A stretch of 64,000 nucleotides of DNA from Bipolaris cookei. Lineage: Eukaryota > Ascomycota > Dothideomycetes > Pleosporales > Pleosporaceae. The notes under the pieces were generated by a model. It saw only the letters and a list, made by a program, of their open reading frames with translations, had not been told where the DNA came from and made no database searches. A program made the translations under genes and the position numbers. Shown here piece after piece: positions 22,246 through 33,374 of this stretch (positions are counted from its first letter, which is position 1; each line of letters starts with the position of its first letter). The DNA is taken from assembly GCA_002286855.1 (NCBI GenBank), contig NRSV01000002.1, positions 802,152 to 866,151 of the forward strand, written 5' to 3'.

Positions 22246-23472
22246 TTATGCGATGTAATGGCGGCGGGAGAAGCGTCCACGACCACGGCCACGACGTCCA
22301 CCGAAGCCACCTTGTCCTCCCTGACCGCCCTGTCCTCCTTGACCCTGGCCGCCGTTCTGGCCGTTGTTCTGGCCGTTGTTTTGTCCATTGTTCTGACCGT
22401 TGTTTTGTCCATTGTTCTGGCCGTTGTTTTGTCCATTGTTCTGGCCATTGTTCTGGCCATTGTTTTGACCGTTGTTCTGACCGCCGTTACCGCCAACGGT
22501 GAACCTTACACAGTCATCCTGACCACCACGCTGAGCGACGGGCATGATGACAGGCGCATGGTTGCTGGAGGAGGTAAGAGTGCAGGCACGGTAGACACCA
22601 TCGGGAAGGCCATCAGCAAGGTCGGCAGTAAGAAGACCTTGGCCGTTGGCAGCGGTGTTGACACCCTTGAAGAAAGCAAACGTCTTTGGGTTAGGAGGGT
22701 TCTCGGTGTTGATGTCGCCATTCAGGTCCTGGACAGTGATGTGCGTGTGGCCAACAATATTTCCGCCCTGCAGAGTCTGGGGAGCAGCGTAGTAGGTGTT
22801 GTCGGGGTTTGTAAACGAGCCAGCTACCAGGTTGTTGCTCTTGACGGAGAATGTGATTGCCTGGTTGGCTTGAACAGTGTCGCCATTCTTGGGGTTGACA
22901 AAGACGGTCGAGATCATGTTATCGACAGAAGGGATATCTCCGTAAGCTGTGCAATGGTTAGAAGATGATGCAGACATGAGGAATAGAGTACACTAACGAA
23001 TGCCGTTACAAGAACCCTCACGGACCTGAAGACCGTTGGTCTTAGTCTTGTTTTGACAGAAGTTGATGAAGTTGGCATTATCGCTGGCGATGTTAGTACT
23101 ATAGTCACAGGGAATTGTGGATATGAAGACTTACGTATTGGAAGGAGCCTGTCCCTCCTCCGCTTGACCTCCAAGTCCATCAGATTTACTGGCATCCTGA
23201 ACATTATCCGGGTTGAGGCAGAGTTGGTTGTTGTTGCCACCATTGTTGTTGCCACCGTTGTTGTTGTTGCCCCCATTGTTGTTGCCACCGTTGTTGTTCT
23301 GACCATTGTTTTGACCGTTGTTCTGGCCATTGTTCTGACCGTTGTTCTGGCCATTGTTCTGTCCGTTGTTCTGGCCATTGTTTTGTCCGTTATTCTGACC
23401 ATTGTTCTGTCCAAACTGGGCATTGGCGACACCTGCAGCGAGGAGGATGGGGATGAGAGTCGAAAACCGCAT
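22246..23472 (-). CDS. Secreted Asn/Gly/Gln repeat protein with a conserved cysteine-containing core
   Basis: Exons 23472-23135, 23083-22998 and 22946-22246, 374 residues. The signal peptide is MRFSTLIPILLAAGVANA, with cleavage expected after ANA. A block of about nine or ten NNGQ repeats follows, then an Asn/Gly run. The core runs from LCLNPDNVQDAS to DDCVRFTVGG and includes INFC, GSCNGI, TYYAAPQTLQGGNIVGHTHI, FAFFKGVN and TSSSNHAPVIMPVAQRGG. A second NNGQ block and a GGFGGRRGRGRG basic tail end the protein. I recognise the core as a widespread fungal extracellular family, often mislabelled in databases as a ribosomal S17-like protein; its function is unknown to me. The repeats are encoded by 12-bp units and probably vary in number among strains. 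Confidence 0.85.
22353..22482 (-). repeat. 12-bp coding minisatellite (C-terminal NNGQ block)
   Basis: Tandem 12-bp units, with third-base variants, encode the C-terminal NNGQ repeats. The array lies inside the secreted repeat-protein gene and opens long shadow frames on the opposite strand. Confidence 0.9.
23220..23413 (-). repeat. 12-bp coding minisatellite and Asn/Gly run (N-terminal block)
   Basis: From 23413 to about 23297 the 12-bp units encode NNGQ repeats. The remainder, down to about 23225, encodes an Asn/Gly run of similar composition. The units closely resemble those of the C-terminal block, so one block may have seeded the other. Confidence 0.9.
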
Positions 23473-25142
23473 GTTGAAGTCTTGAAGGGAGATCTGGAGC
23501 GAGAAAAAAAAAGTTACAAGGAGTGGAGATCCGGCTGGCGGTGGATTACAATAGAGAAAAGAGAAGAAGAGACAGATACGTTCAACGTAATCTGGGAGAA
23601 AATAATTAAGAGGAAGAGAAAGGAATGTAACCCTCAACTGCAGAACCGGATTGTGAGAAAACAAGCGACTGATGATGGCAAGAAGTCAAATACTTGTCGA
23701 GGAAAAGGTCCCTTAAGTCCTTGGCGATGTCAAAAGGCCAAGGGCAGCAAAAACAACCTGGCAAGGCGGCTCCTCGTTCCTTGGGCATGAAACCCGCGAT
23801 GAAGGCAGACATGTCTCACACCCACATACTCCGGCAAACATGGGCTCACGCACGGGGCGCGGGCATCAAGTCGCGCGGCGCGATTGACTGAGGCTGTTAT
23901 GGTAGCCACGCCGATACAAGAATGCGCCAGGCATTGAGGAGGAGACGCGAGAAACGAATGGTGTAAGAGGTTACCCATGTAAAGCACAGAGTGCCGCGAA
24001 GGTCGTTCACACTAGCTACATTGGGCTAAGGTCCTGCCTAACCGGGCTTGAAGCTGCATGGCGCCAGGCACTTTTGTCGATCCTCCTCGTTTTCGAGCAT
24101 ATTGTATATACCCCATATAATGCTTTACTGAGTATTCAACGGTAACCGAGTGCGCCGCAGGAATGTGTAATGGGTCCCTATAGCTTTCACCAGCGTCGTA
24201 ACTAGCCTTGCGGAAATTAATTGTAGCCCCTCAGCCACGACGATGTGACCCATGCCTCCTCCTCGAGCCTCACTACCAGATTGTGATGTGTGATTCGTGC
24301 ATTATCAACAAGGCTATTTGACATTGTCGTCGTCTGTCAACAACGGTCGCCACAGGTGACAGGCGGAAGGCCCCAAGGCCGAAAACAGCCACTTCACAGC
24401 GCTCAAGTGTGGTCTGAGTCGTACTTTGCACGCACGCACACCCACACACCAAAACTCGACAATGGCGGCGAGCTTTGAGCCTGTATGCAATATCTCGGCT
24501 TTGTTATCAGCAGGTATTATCCAAGGCGCTAGCCATCCTGCTCTTGCATCACCCACCAATAACTTGCAGGCTCCGCAGTGGATGCAATCCTTACCACACC
24601 CATATCAGCGTATTTCTTGTTTCTTGAAACCCTCCGTGCGAGAGTGTATATACGCAGTCCTGGTTTTATTTTTCTAAGGCTTAACCCAAGGCTTTTCTAA
24701 GAGAACAGTTACCCATTGCTCCCGCATTGGCAAAACGTGCCCTCTCCGGAAACGAAAAGCTGATACGCGTTGCGTTGAACCTGCGCTATGCGTTTGGTGT
24801 GTACCTTGGGGAAGGTTGCTGAACCGACGTTAATTACCCCATGCGGATCGGCTTCAATGGGTCCCTCGGCGGGCCTGAGGCAAGGCGAGTTTTCAGGCAC
24901 GATAGATCTACATCTGTAACTGACTTGCACAAAAACAACCCAAGTTGGACTACTGTGAAGCAGGCTGGTGACATTGGCTGGGGGAAAAAGGTGGATGGCT
25001 GGTACAGTCCTTTGCTTAATAATTTCGAATGCGCTTGTTAGCTTGGACTCTAGCCACGCGTTGTTCTTCGGAACTGCAAATATCCATGCCTTAGAATTGT
25101 CGGATGCTCTACTATGGTCTAGAAGACGCTACCTTTGCGATT
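23473..25142. other. Intergenic, 1.7 kb
   Basis: Upstream of the secreted repeat-protein gene and downstream of the PhzF-family gene. No gene, RNA or notable repeat is supported. Confidence 0.4.
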
Positions 25143-26309
25143 TCAGACAATCACTTGCCCCTTCATAACCTGAACCGCGCCACCTTCGAGAAGAACCTCC
25201 GAAATAGACCCGTTTTCATTCATGTCGACATCGATGAGAATTTCGCTACGCCTTCCCATCTCCACGCCTTGCACAATCTCGTACTGGAATGTCTTGTTGG
25301 CTCCACCTTCTGTCAGTGAGAGATAGGCTGCGAGATCACTGGCGGCACTTCCAGTAGCTGGATCTTCCAACGGACCCTCGATCATCCGTGTCCTCAGTGT
25401 CGTCACACTTTGGTCCTTGTTTGCCACTCGAACAAAGAAATACATGCCAACAAAGGTCTTGTCCCAACCTTCATCCAGGCCGTTGATCGCAAGGGATTGG
25501 CCAGCCAATGATACCATAGCCAAGGCCTCGACGCTCTCCAGCTCGACCAGAACAAACGTCATGCCTTTGACAATGGAGACTATGGGGAAGTCAGTCGTTA
25601 CTTTGATCTTGTCCTGGCTATGAGCCTCTGCCAACCGAGGCTGTATTTTGAAGAGCATTTCCTTGGTATATCTCCTTTTATGAATGTGGCTGTACTGGTC
25701 AGCCTGCATCGAGCGCACTCGAGTTTGCATTTTTCAATTAAACGACAGACAGAGCACAACATTGGACGAAGACTTAGAATAGCAGCAGCAGCACCGCCAC
25801 CACCACCACCACTTGAATCGAATTGAATAAACCGAAACGCCAGATCCTCGAACAAAGACCTGACAACAAACGTAAATAGAGAAATCAACAACGTACACAT
25901 CGTGGGGTATCGAAGCCTTGGCCGTCTTCTTAGCCGCATCGTATTGTAGCCGTACCGGTCCAGCTTTCAAGTTGAAGGCTGCCTCGATGACGCCATGGTC
26001 AAGGCCCTGAATTTGAGCAGTTCGTCCTAGGACATAACACGCCGTACCCACTGTGGGGTGTCCTGCGAACGGTAGTTCCCGCGATGTCATGAAAACGTCC
26101 ACGGTCCATACTAGATTGGCTACATCCTCTGCATTCTCATGCAGGAAGGTTGTCTCAGAAATATTAAATTCTCGTGCAATGGCCTGCTTCTGTTCCTGAC
26201 TTAGTGTGCGGCCGCTAGGTATGCGCACAATGGCTAGCGGGTTGCCTTGGTATGGCTCGGAGGTGAAGACATCTACGGTGACGAAGTCGAGCTCAGCGCT
26301 TGTTGCCAT
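25143..26309 (-). CDS. PhzF-family (phenazine-biosynthesis-like) isomerase/epimerase fold protein
   Basis: Two exons, 26309-25897 and 25689-25143, 319 residues. The acceptor at 25690 (GTACAG) restores DVHIHKRR and keeps phase. The diaminopimelate-epimerase-like fold is marked by GNPLAIV (about 22-28), FNISETTFL, whose Glu matches the catalytic acid of PhzF, GHPTVGTA (about 78), and the second-half motif DPATGSAASDLAAYL. Members isomerise small metabolites, but most fungal copies have no known substrate; there is no phenazine gene nearby, so a phenazine role should not be assumed. The intron is long (207 nt) and holds CAC/CAG-rich repeats on the plus strand. Confidence 0.88.
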
Positions 26310-29300
26310 TGTTCAAGGAGATGGCGACGCAGGCACTGTATGGTATATGTGATGGAAGCAATACCGATGTGTTCTGGAAAACATTTGTAATATGCACCTG
26401 CCTTGGTTGGGGTGACTCATCAGAAACACGTAGGGCGCGCTGCCAACTCCTGCTAACCCTTCCCCTCGCTCTTCTTCCCGCTAGTCACCCACGGAATATA
26501 GTCGAACACCCTGTTTCTTGTGCGGTTGGAGTTTTCAATGTATCTCCGGTACTCTACATTTGTTACCACTGGCAGGTGTCATGACGTATAGCTGGTATCG
26601 ATAACGACCCAGCGATGATGACTGGCCTGATCAGTAATCGGAGTGGGGTCTAGAAGGCACGAGGAATAGCTAACAGGCACAGGTTCCATTGATAGGATTT
26701 GAGATGATTGCCCATCTGGACCTGCGCCCAAGTCGATCGAATTCTTTGCTTTTTCCCTACGTTGCAAGGGTCTGCTCAGCTACACTTGGTCTACTACGTA
26801 TGCACTAAGATACGCTAGAAGCTATTAGCTGGTCTTGAGGTGCAGCGTACCTGATGTCGGGAGGTTGGCCGACGCACAGGATTGCCTGTTTGGTAGCACG
26901 ACTTGGGGGTCTAAGCCACGTTCTTAGCTACATAGATACTTTGGGCGCACATGAGGAGTTGGAGGTGTGGGAGACAATACCAGACTGGCTTCCCCCTGAA
27001 GTTGGGTACTACAGATGACTATTGTGATGTGTGACGACAAGAGGGCGATTAAGTTCCTGGTACCTTTTTTTGTCGGATGAAACTCCGCCAATACATGATG
27101 GAGCGCAGTGTCCCGCGGAGCCGCCGTCAGATTGCGGAGAAGAGAGGTAGCCAAGGAAGAGTAGTGATTATCCTCTAGAAATAGCCAAGGCAAAGAGAGA
27201 GTAGTAACTATAGAAAACCCCATAACAATGGTAACATGGTGTTTACTTGAGGGGGACCCAGTGATTAGTGTTTTGCTGTGACGTACAACAAGTTGAGACT
27301 TTACGAAACCGAGTGCGATGTTTGTCGCATAGCGATGAGACGACGAGTTTCATGCGCAGGCCAGCTCCGTGTGGTTGGCAATGAACAAAGGTTGAGTGCA
27401 CGATGTGTACTTCTTGGGGGGTTGCAGCAATTGTGTTGATATCAAGGGAGAGGGGGATTAATAGAAGCTCTGACGAATCAGACCCACGGATGCTTAGCGG
27501 GGAGATGGTGGAAAAGCCGGGAAAGCGCGGAATGCTGGGCACCCCCCCCCCGCCCGATTGATCGCCACGGAGATTATTGCAACGGCCCAATATGGACTCG
27601 AATATGCATGTTTGGCTAGATGCGTCGGTGTACGCCGGCTTGTGCTGTTCACCCAGGCCGATGTCCGTAACATGAAACTGTCATCTATGGCTTACCTCAT
27701 GTGCAAATGAGATCTGCGCCAGGAGTATGATTCGTCCAGACTACGATTGGTATGCGTGGATACGGAGTATCCCATTCGCCAAGGGATGACAGATTCTCGA
27801 TGGATTAGGTAAGGCGGTCCTGGCTGGGGCGAAAATGGGGCTAGGCTTGGGCTCCGCCGGATGCTCAAATGGGGATGCAGTGCGAATATTAAGACCATGA
27901 GGACTATATTTTGCATTGTGTTGTGCGCTGGACGACCGAAACACATTAGCAATGCGCTTGTTTGCAGCATGAGCATGGTTGGTGCCCAAGGATGTGCTTG
28001 CAAAAGCCTATCGGACTCGGTCCGACGGGGCAGCTAGCAACGTCGAACCGTGTCGTATTAGTATGTGGCATGGATGCACGAAGACATTGCATACAAGACG
28101 GGATGGTAAGATGCGTGTATGCCCATTGCGGACACGACTGCATCTTCGGGGTGCTTTTTTGTCAGAGAAGCCGTGTGTAGTGGATGGTGGGAAAAGAAAG
28201 GCAGAGGGCTTGCAAGGGCTGGCGTAGGATTGCAGACAGGGGGTTTGATGACGAGGGTGCAAAGGTGGATGCAGCTCCACGGCTGCAAGGTACACAGTTA
28301 GGTACACAGTTACATACATAGTCGTAGATAGACGGAGGGATGAATGGGCGCTGGCTGCTATTAGAGCAGAGCAATAGGTGAATGTCGTTTTGGGATGTGG
28401 TGCATGTCGAAGCAACTATTGGCGGGGCTAGGGTGCGAGGGCTGCGTTGCGTGCGTAAGTAGGTAAGAATGAGGGTCCAGGGCCAGTGACAGACGGGCTA
28501 GACCCGGCGACCCAGTGTAAGTAGGTAGTGCAGCGTTGACAAGTGGCGGGGGGCAGTGGTTTTGCAGTCACGACTGTTCGAGGGATCATCAGGAGCAGGC
28601 AAGTGCAAGAGCAGCAGTGTTTGCAGGAGCCGGCACAGGGACAGGCGCATGCTAGCGGTTTGGAAACAGGCACAGGCAATGCAGTTTTGTGATTGGGCCG
28701 GCGCGGAAAATGGCGGGCGTTGAGTGGTGCATGGCCAGGCAGTGGAGGGGAGTGCATGAGGAGGTGCATGTGTAGTCTGCAAGGTGCGGCATTGACACGG
28801 TCGCCGTTCAGCGTGGAGTTTGCGGCGAAGTGGGACCGATGGAAGCAACGAGCGACAGGCCAAACAGTAGTTTGGGTTTGCCCGCGATCCGACTCGCACG
28901 CCTTTGGGCTCTCATGGCCCTGACTCGGCCAGGGAGGCTCGATACAGCCGGAACGATGGACCCTGCTGTCTCTGCTTGCCCTCCAACCCGCCATCCCGCT
29001 CTCCCTCGGTCAGCCAGCCGTCAGCCAGCCAGCCGGTGCTACAGGCCATGTCATGATGCTGTGGCTCCTGCGCAGTGCCGGCCGCCGGCAGACGGCGTGG
29101 ATGACGTCGCAAAGGTCTGCCGCGGCCAAGGGAGGCTGAAAGGGCTGCAGGCTGAGGGTGACGGCTGAGGGTGACGGCTGCACCATCGTCTGGATCACGA
29201 TGACGGTGCAGCGAGCCTGTTTCCCAAAGCGTAGTCTGCTGCACCGGGGCAGCGTCGGCGTGGAGCCGGGCAGCCTGGGAGCGATGCAGCGCCCTAGGCC

Positions 29301-30139
29301 CAGCTGGTCATGGTTCTCGGGGAAGCTGGAAGCCCCTGTCACTGACGCCACTCATGCAAGTGCGACTCTGCCCATCACGGGCCCCCCGCGCAGGGATGAG
29401 GCGCGCAGCTGCGACCGTCGACTAGAGCAAACGCAAAAACCCTTTCTGTATACCTATCCGCGCTCTGCCCGTGCCTGCCCTAAGCCTCCTCTTCTGCCAC
29501 TACATACCCCAAGCTCCTCCCTCTTCTCTCCTCCACCATCACCTCTATCCGCTCCCGACAACGGCTGCGTTTGCCCTTCCTTTATTGACCTCGCGCCCAC
29601 GCTGTGCACGGTAACACGACTAAACGCCGACCCACCCCCACCCACTCGACTGCTACCACCAACAACCACAACCACAACCACAACAACAACAATAACCACC
29701 ACCACCACCACCACCACCACCACCACCACCACAACAACAACAACAACAACAACAACAACACAACAACACAACCATAACCACAATAACAACCACAACCACA
29801 GAATCTCTACCACCGCGCTTGCTTGCTTGCTCTGCTTGCTTTTCTCCCCGTCCGCCTCGGACCTAGTTCCAGTTCCTTCCTTTTATCGGGCTCCGCTCCC
29901 GGTCGCCGCTTTCTTTCCCTCCCACCACACTGCGGCCCCCTCCCACCCCCCACCAAAACCCCACGTCCACTCAGCTACCTCTTGCTCTTCACCACCACCA
30001 CCAGCAACCAGCCACTGCAACTTCGGCGGCCTCGACTGCGCTGCCACACGCACTCTAGTGCTGCGGCGTCGCCAATCTGCCAAAAACAAAAAGGCGCTCT
30101 CAGTTTCTGCTCGCATTGACACACTACAAAGCCCTCGCC
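26310..30139. other. Gene-free region, 3.8 kb, GC- and repeat-rich
   Basis: Several long frames exist here, but they have composition-driven sequence and no family signal, and they overlap on both strands. A C run lies at about 27541-27551, a CAG/GAC-rich stretch at about 28900-29200, and the CAA/CAC array just upstream of the next gene. The last 700 bp are probably promoter and 5' leader. Confidence 0.5.
29657..29806 (+). repeat. (CAA/CAC)n trinucleotide-type array
   Basis: About 150 nt made of CAA, CAC and CCA units, with a pure ACC/CCA core and a pure AAC/CAA core. It lies about 335 bp upstream of a start codon, probably in the 5' leader or promoter of that gene. It produces poly-Thr and poly-Val shadow frames. 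Confidence 0.9.
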
Positions 30140-31579
30140 ATGTCACCCAGTCATTCACGCACCGCCTCGGACGAGTCCAATCATTCCTCCATGGCCTATG
30201 TTCTCGAGCACGTTTTGCAATACCCCGGCAGCTATGATATCCCGCTCAAAACAATGTACGAGCTGAATCGCGTGGACCGAGCTCACCCGCTGCCCAAGAA
30301 CCCATCCAGGTCTGGCAGCACATCCCCCGTCAATGGCCAATTCGCCTGGAACAGCGCTGAAGCTGCGACCATGAGCTTCACCTCGTCCCTTATGAACCAG
30401 CTCAAGGCCCTGCCAACACGGACCAGCGCCCTGCCCCCCGCCTTCATCGTCAACTTCGTCACCCGCACCTTCATGCCCGACCCCGCGGAAGTCGATTGGA
30501 GCCAGGCCTTGACCGCCCTCGATTACCTCAAAGATCTCGAGACCCGCCGCCGTCGGGAAATGGCGACTACTTTTGAAGCTCTCGACGTCCACAGAGACAC
30601 GTGGGAAGCCGACATGGCCCGTGTTGCGGAGACGGCTCCGGGCATTGCTCTGTGGATCAACAACCTCGAGGGCAAGAATCAGAAAGCCGAGTCCTACTAC
30701 GCCCAAATCTGGCTCGGTCTTCGTCGATGGGTAAGCATTCTTCCTAGCTCTCTTAAAATTGCCTCATGTACTAACGCCAATTCGCAGATTATGATCAACC
30801 ACCTTTCAGATGATGAGTTCAGCAAGCTCAATTGCATCAGCTACCTCAATACTCTGTTTCCTCCTGTCCACAGCCAGATGAAACTGCCTTCCCAATATCT
30901 GGACCATGAGGTTCTCAGGGAAGAGCGCCAGGTTTTCTTCGACATGATCAGCCAGGTACAGAGAAGAGGCCCGGATGTGCTGCTTCCGTTGATCAACCGG
31001 GACAAGCGCCCCGAAGACGCTACTGGCTGGCCCTCTGTTCAGCGCATCGTCGACAAGTACCTTCGTGTAGCCCAGAACATGATCCAGGACTGCATATCAA
31101 CACACGGCCCAGAGTCGTTTGACCGATACATGAATGGTCCCGGAAAAGAGAAGAAGCACGACTCTGGCGTGAGCTTTGGCTCTGAGCGCAGGCCGAGCGT
31201 AGGCTCGAGCGTGTACGAAAAGCCTGCCGCTGAGCCCGTTCCAAACTATGCAACCTCGATCAAAGGCCCCAGCAAGTTGGAGAGAATCACTCGCGAATTC
31301 AAGCGCATGCGCGTCAAGCCTCGCCCAGAAGTTGAAGAGATTACACGCATCAAGGAACGAAGTGCTGCCGACTACGTACCTCAAACTGGCGAGAATGCTG
31401 GTAAGAAATCGCTCAAAAAGGCACGGTCGCTGGCAAGCCTCAGATTTGGCAACGGCAGCTCCGCCTCACTTTCGAGCAGAAAGGGCAGTGATGCTATGCC
31501 CTTTGACGCAGAAGAGATGAAGAAGCACCGCTTGATGTACGAGGCCTCGGTCAGCAAGAAGACCAATGGCCAAAACTAG
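30140..31579 (+). CDS. Conserved-looking fungal protein of unknown function
   Basis: Exons 30140-30730 and 30788-31579 give 460 residues; the Kozak context is good (gccATGtc). The 57-nt intron is in frame and has no stop, so a retained form would also be translated. The protein is largely helical and lacks a signal peptide. It has a compact N-terminal half (for example AYVLEHVLQYPGSYDIPLKT and FVTRTFMPDPAEVDWSQALT) and a basic Ser-rich tail with FKRMRVKPRPEVEEITRIKE and SLKKARSLASLRFGNG. I do not recognise a domain with a known activity. Codon use and splicing look like those of a real, expressed gene. Confidence 0.82.
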   Translation: MSPSHSRTASDESNHSSMAYVLEHVLQYPGSYDIPLKTMYELNRVDRAHPLPKNPSRSGSTSPVNGQFAWNSAEAATMSFTSSLMNQLKALPTRTSALPPAFIVNFVTRTFMPDPAEVDWSQALTALDYLKDLETRRRREMATTFEALDVHRDTWEADMARVAETAPGIALWINNLEGKNQKAESYYAQIWLGLRRWVSILPSSLKIASCTNANSQIMINHLSDDEFSKLNCISYLNTLFPPVHSQMKLPSQYLDHEVLREERQVFFDMISQVQRRGPDVLLPLINRDKRPEDATGWPSVQRIVDKYLRVAQNMIQDCISTHGPESFDRYMNGPGKEKKHDSGVSFGSERRPSVGSSVYEKPAAEPVPNYATSIKGPSKLERITREFKRMRVKPRPEVEEITRIKERSAADYVPQTGENAGKKSLKKARSLASLRFGNGSSASLSSRKGSDAMPFDAEEMKKHRLMYEASVSKKTNGQN

Positions 31580-32608
31580 GCGGTCCATGGACCGCCCACG
31601 ACTCCATTACGAATTCACGACGAGATCGTCCGGTCACAAGCCAAGGCCACACGTCAGGGTTCCAAGAATGCTCCAGTTGTACCTTTTCCGGACCAAAACC
31701 TGTACGCTGTCCGTCAGGTGCAAGGAGGAACCTAGTCTCCACGGAACAGCAAACTGGATGTGTACCGTTTGTTTTATTGATTACATATTGTTTAGTCACT
31801 TTTCTTCTACTTGTTTTTTTTTCTTTCTCTTTCATGAGGCGTGGGGAAAAATGCCGAGGTCCTGGCTGCGGCCACGACCGCCTTGCCTCTGGGTTTAGCG
31901 GGCGTTATCATGAGAAGCATCAACCTTTGCGGGTCAAAACATTTTCTTTCTCCTTTCGTGTTAGTACGCTAGGGCTTATGTGGTCTATGACGGATAAAGC
32001 ATGGTGTTCAGGAACAGGGTGCATAGTAATGGCGCTGTAGCATATATTTGTTTTGGAGGTGGCTATATTGCTTCTCGCGGGCTGTACAATACATTTACAT
32101 CAACGCAGGCGTAAACCTGGTTCAATGGCGGGCATACTTCAAAACATGGCAAGGGCGTAGTGTAACGCTGCTATCGAGTCTAGGATGCTCGAGTAATGAA
32201 AAGATATCTACCAGAGTCAAAGAGGCCCACGCGCATACCGTTTTGTGTCTAGTCGTCATGGCGATCCTACGGGTGACTTCCTAATGCATGCAGCCTCGCG
32301 GTTTTAAGCCGAGGGAGCATGGGTTGGCGTCGGAACTGCATGGCTCTTTGGAGCACAAAGTTTGTTTTGCAGGATTCGTGTCAAAGCCGACTCAGGACCC
32401 TGGCAAATGGCGAGCTTGTTTTTTTTTTCGTCACGCAGTCAATAGAACGGATGGAGGCCGTATGCATGTGCTGCTCCAGACAAGCAAGTAACCCTCCGCC
32501 GACCCGCCACGCCTTGCCGTTTGCAGGCGCCGTCTCCAAAGCCAGGCCGTTGCAGCAACAGGTACTATGGACTGACTGTTGTCTATCGCCCTTCTCCACA
32601 CGCGTTTG
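31580..32608. other. Intergenic, 1.0 kb
   Basis: 3' region of the preceding gene followed by sequence with no supported gene. T runs near 31805-31825 and 32410-32420 are the only notable simple sequence. Confidence 0.4.
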
Positions 32609-33065
32609 ATGACCCCTAAGCGAGGCGCAGCAACACCCGATATGACCGTTGACGACCCGAGTAATACCCCGGCTCCCTTCTCGTACGATGCCGGTAATGC
32701 TGGGGGTCGATCGCGCCTAGCTGTCCCGCCTGGACAAATGGCGTCCGCATCACAACTATCCGCCCCCGCCAGACGTACCTTTTTCGATCCCTGGAACAGT
32801 TCCAACACTGGTCATCAGCGTGCCGAAAATTTGCTGTCTGGCTCGACATCATGGCGCGCGTCGCGTAACCTCAAGTTGGGGGAGCAATTCAAGGGTGGTC
32901 GGCACGGCGGCAAAGAGGATCGTAGACACGGTCGGCGCAGGCAGCGACGGCTCCGCCAACGTCGGTCTCTACAGCCTCAGGACCGGTGGAGAAAAGAGTC
33001 TTGCCGAAGCCTGGGCCGCAGGCAAGTCATGCACACAGCCGTCCGAAAACAAGGATAACATATAA
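32609..33065 (+). pseudogene. Broken gene: Ser/Gly-rich protein fragment, frameshifted, ending at a transposon insertion
   Basis: From ATG at 32609 a frame reads MTPKRGAATPDM and later RRTFFDPWNSSNTGHQ and LLSGSTSWRASRNLKLGEQF, which looks like a genuine conserved segment. Near 32912-32922 the sense appears to pass to the next frame (KRIVDTVGAGSDG, then LRTGGEKSLAEAWAAGKS), as if one extra A were present after GGCGGC. No GT..AG pair resolves this. The second frame stops at 33063-33065, and that stop overlaps the TA target site of the adjoining element, so the original C-terminus may have been cut off. The family is not identified. A sequencing error at the frameshift remains possible. Confidence 0.55.
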
Positions 33066-33374
33066 CGTAAAGCACCACCGAGTCGGCCACACCACCGAGC
33101 CGGCCACTTTTTCTTGGCATTGCGAACTTCATGTACGAAACACTATGCATCAACAACATAGGGACTTTCTAACTCAGCGAGAAGGTAGAATTGTTCTAGC
33201 TCTTCAGGCCTTTCGTACAGGCCAGTTTAAGACTATACGACGCGCTGCTGCTGCCTATAATATACGTTTTCAGCGCCTTTCTGATCGGCTTAACAAAATT
33301 ACTTTTCGGCCTCAAGTAACCCCAAACTGCCGCGAGTTTACTTTAACTGAAGAGCAGACAATCGTACGGTATAT
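33065..33374 (+). repeat. Left 310-bp arm of the foldback element
   Basis: Contains the terminal sequence, the two CACCGAGYCGGCCAC subrepeats and the first ~77 codons of the transposase. Inverted partner: 33854-34163. Confidence 0.9.

Noticed and set aside
22258..22968. Long plus-strand frame of Val/Leu-rich repeats opposite the secreted protein
   Set aside because: It is the antisense shadow of the 12-bp NNGQ repeat; the minus strand has a signal peptide, splice sites and a conserved core.
23053..23790. Long plus-strand frame over the N-terminal repeat block
   Set aside because: Same repeat-driven antisense artefact.
25143..26309. Phenazine biosynthesis cluster suggested by the PhzF fold
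   Set aside because: No other phenazine gene is nearby, and fungal PhzF-fold proteins are common without such a pathway.
28428..28994. 188-codon minus-strand frame rich in Cys, Pro and His
   Set aside because: Composition-driven frame in GC-rich upstream DNA, with overlapping frames on the other strand and no motif.
29454..29813. Minus-strand poly-Val frame
   Set aside because: Produced by the CAA/CAC array; low complexity only.
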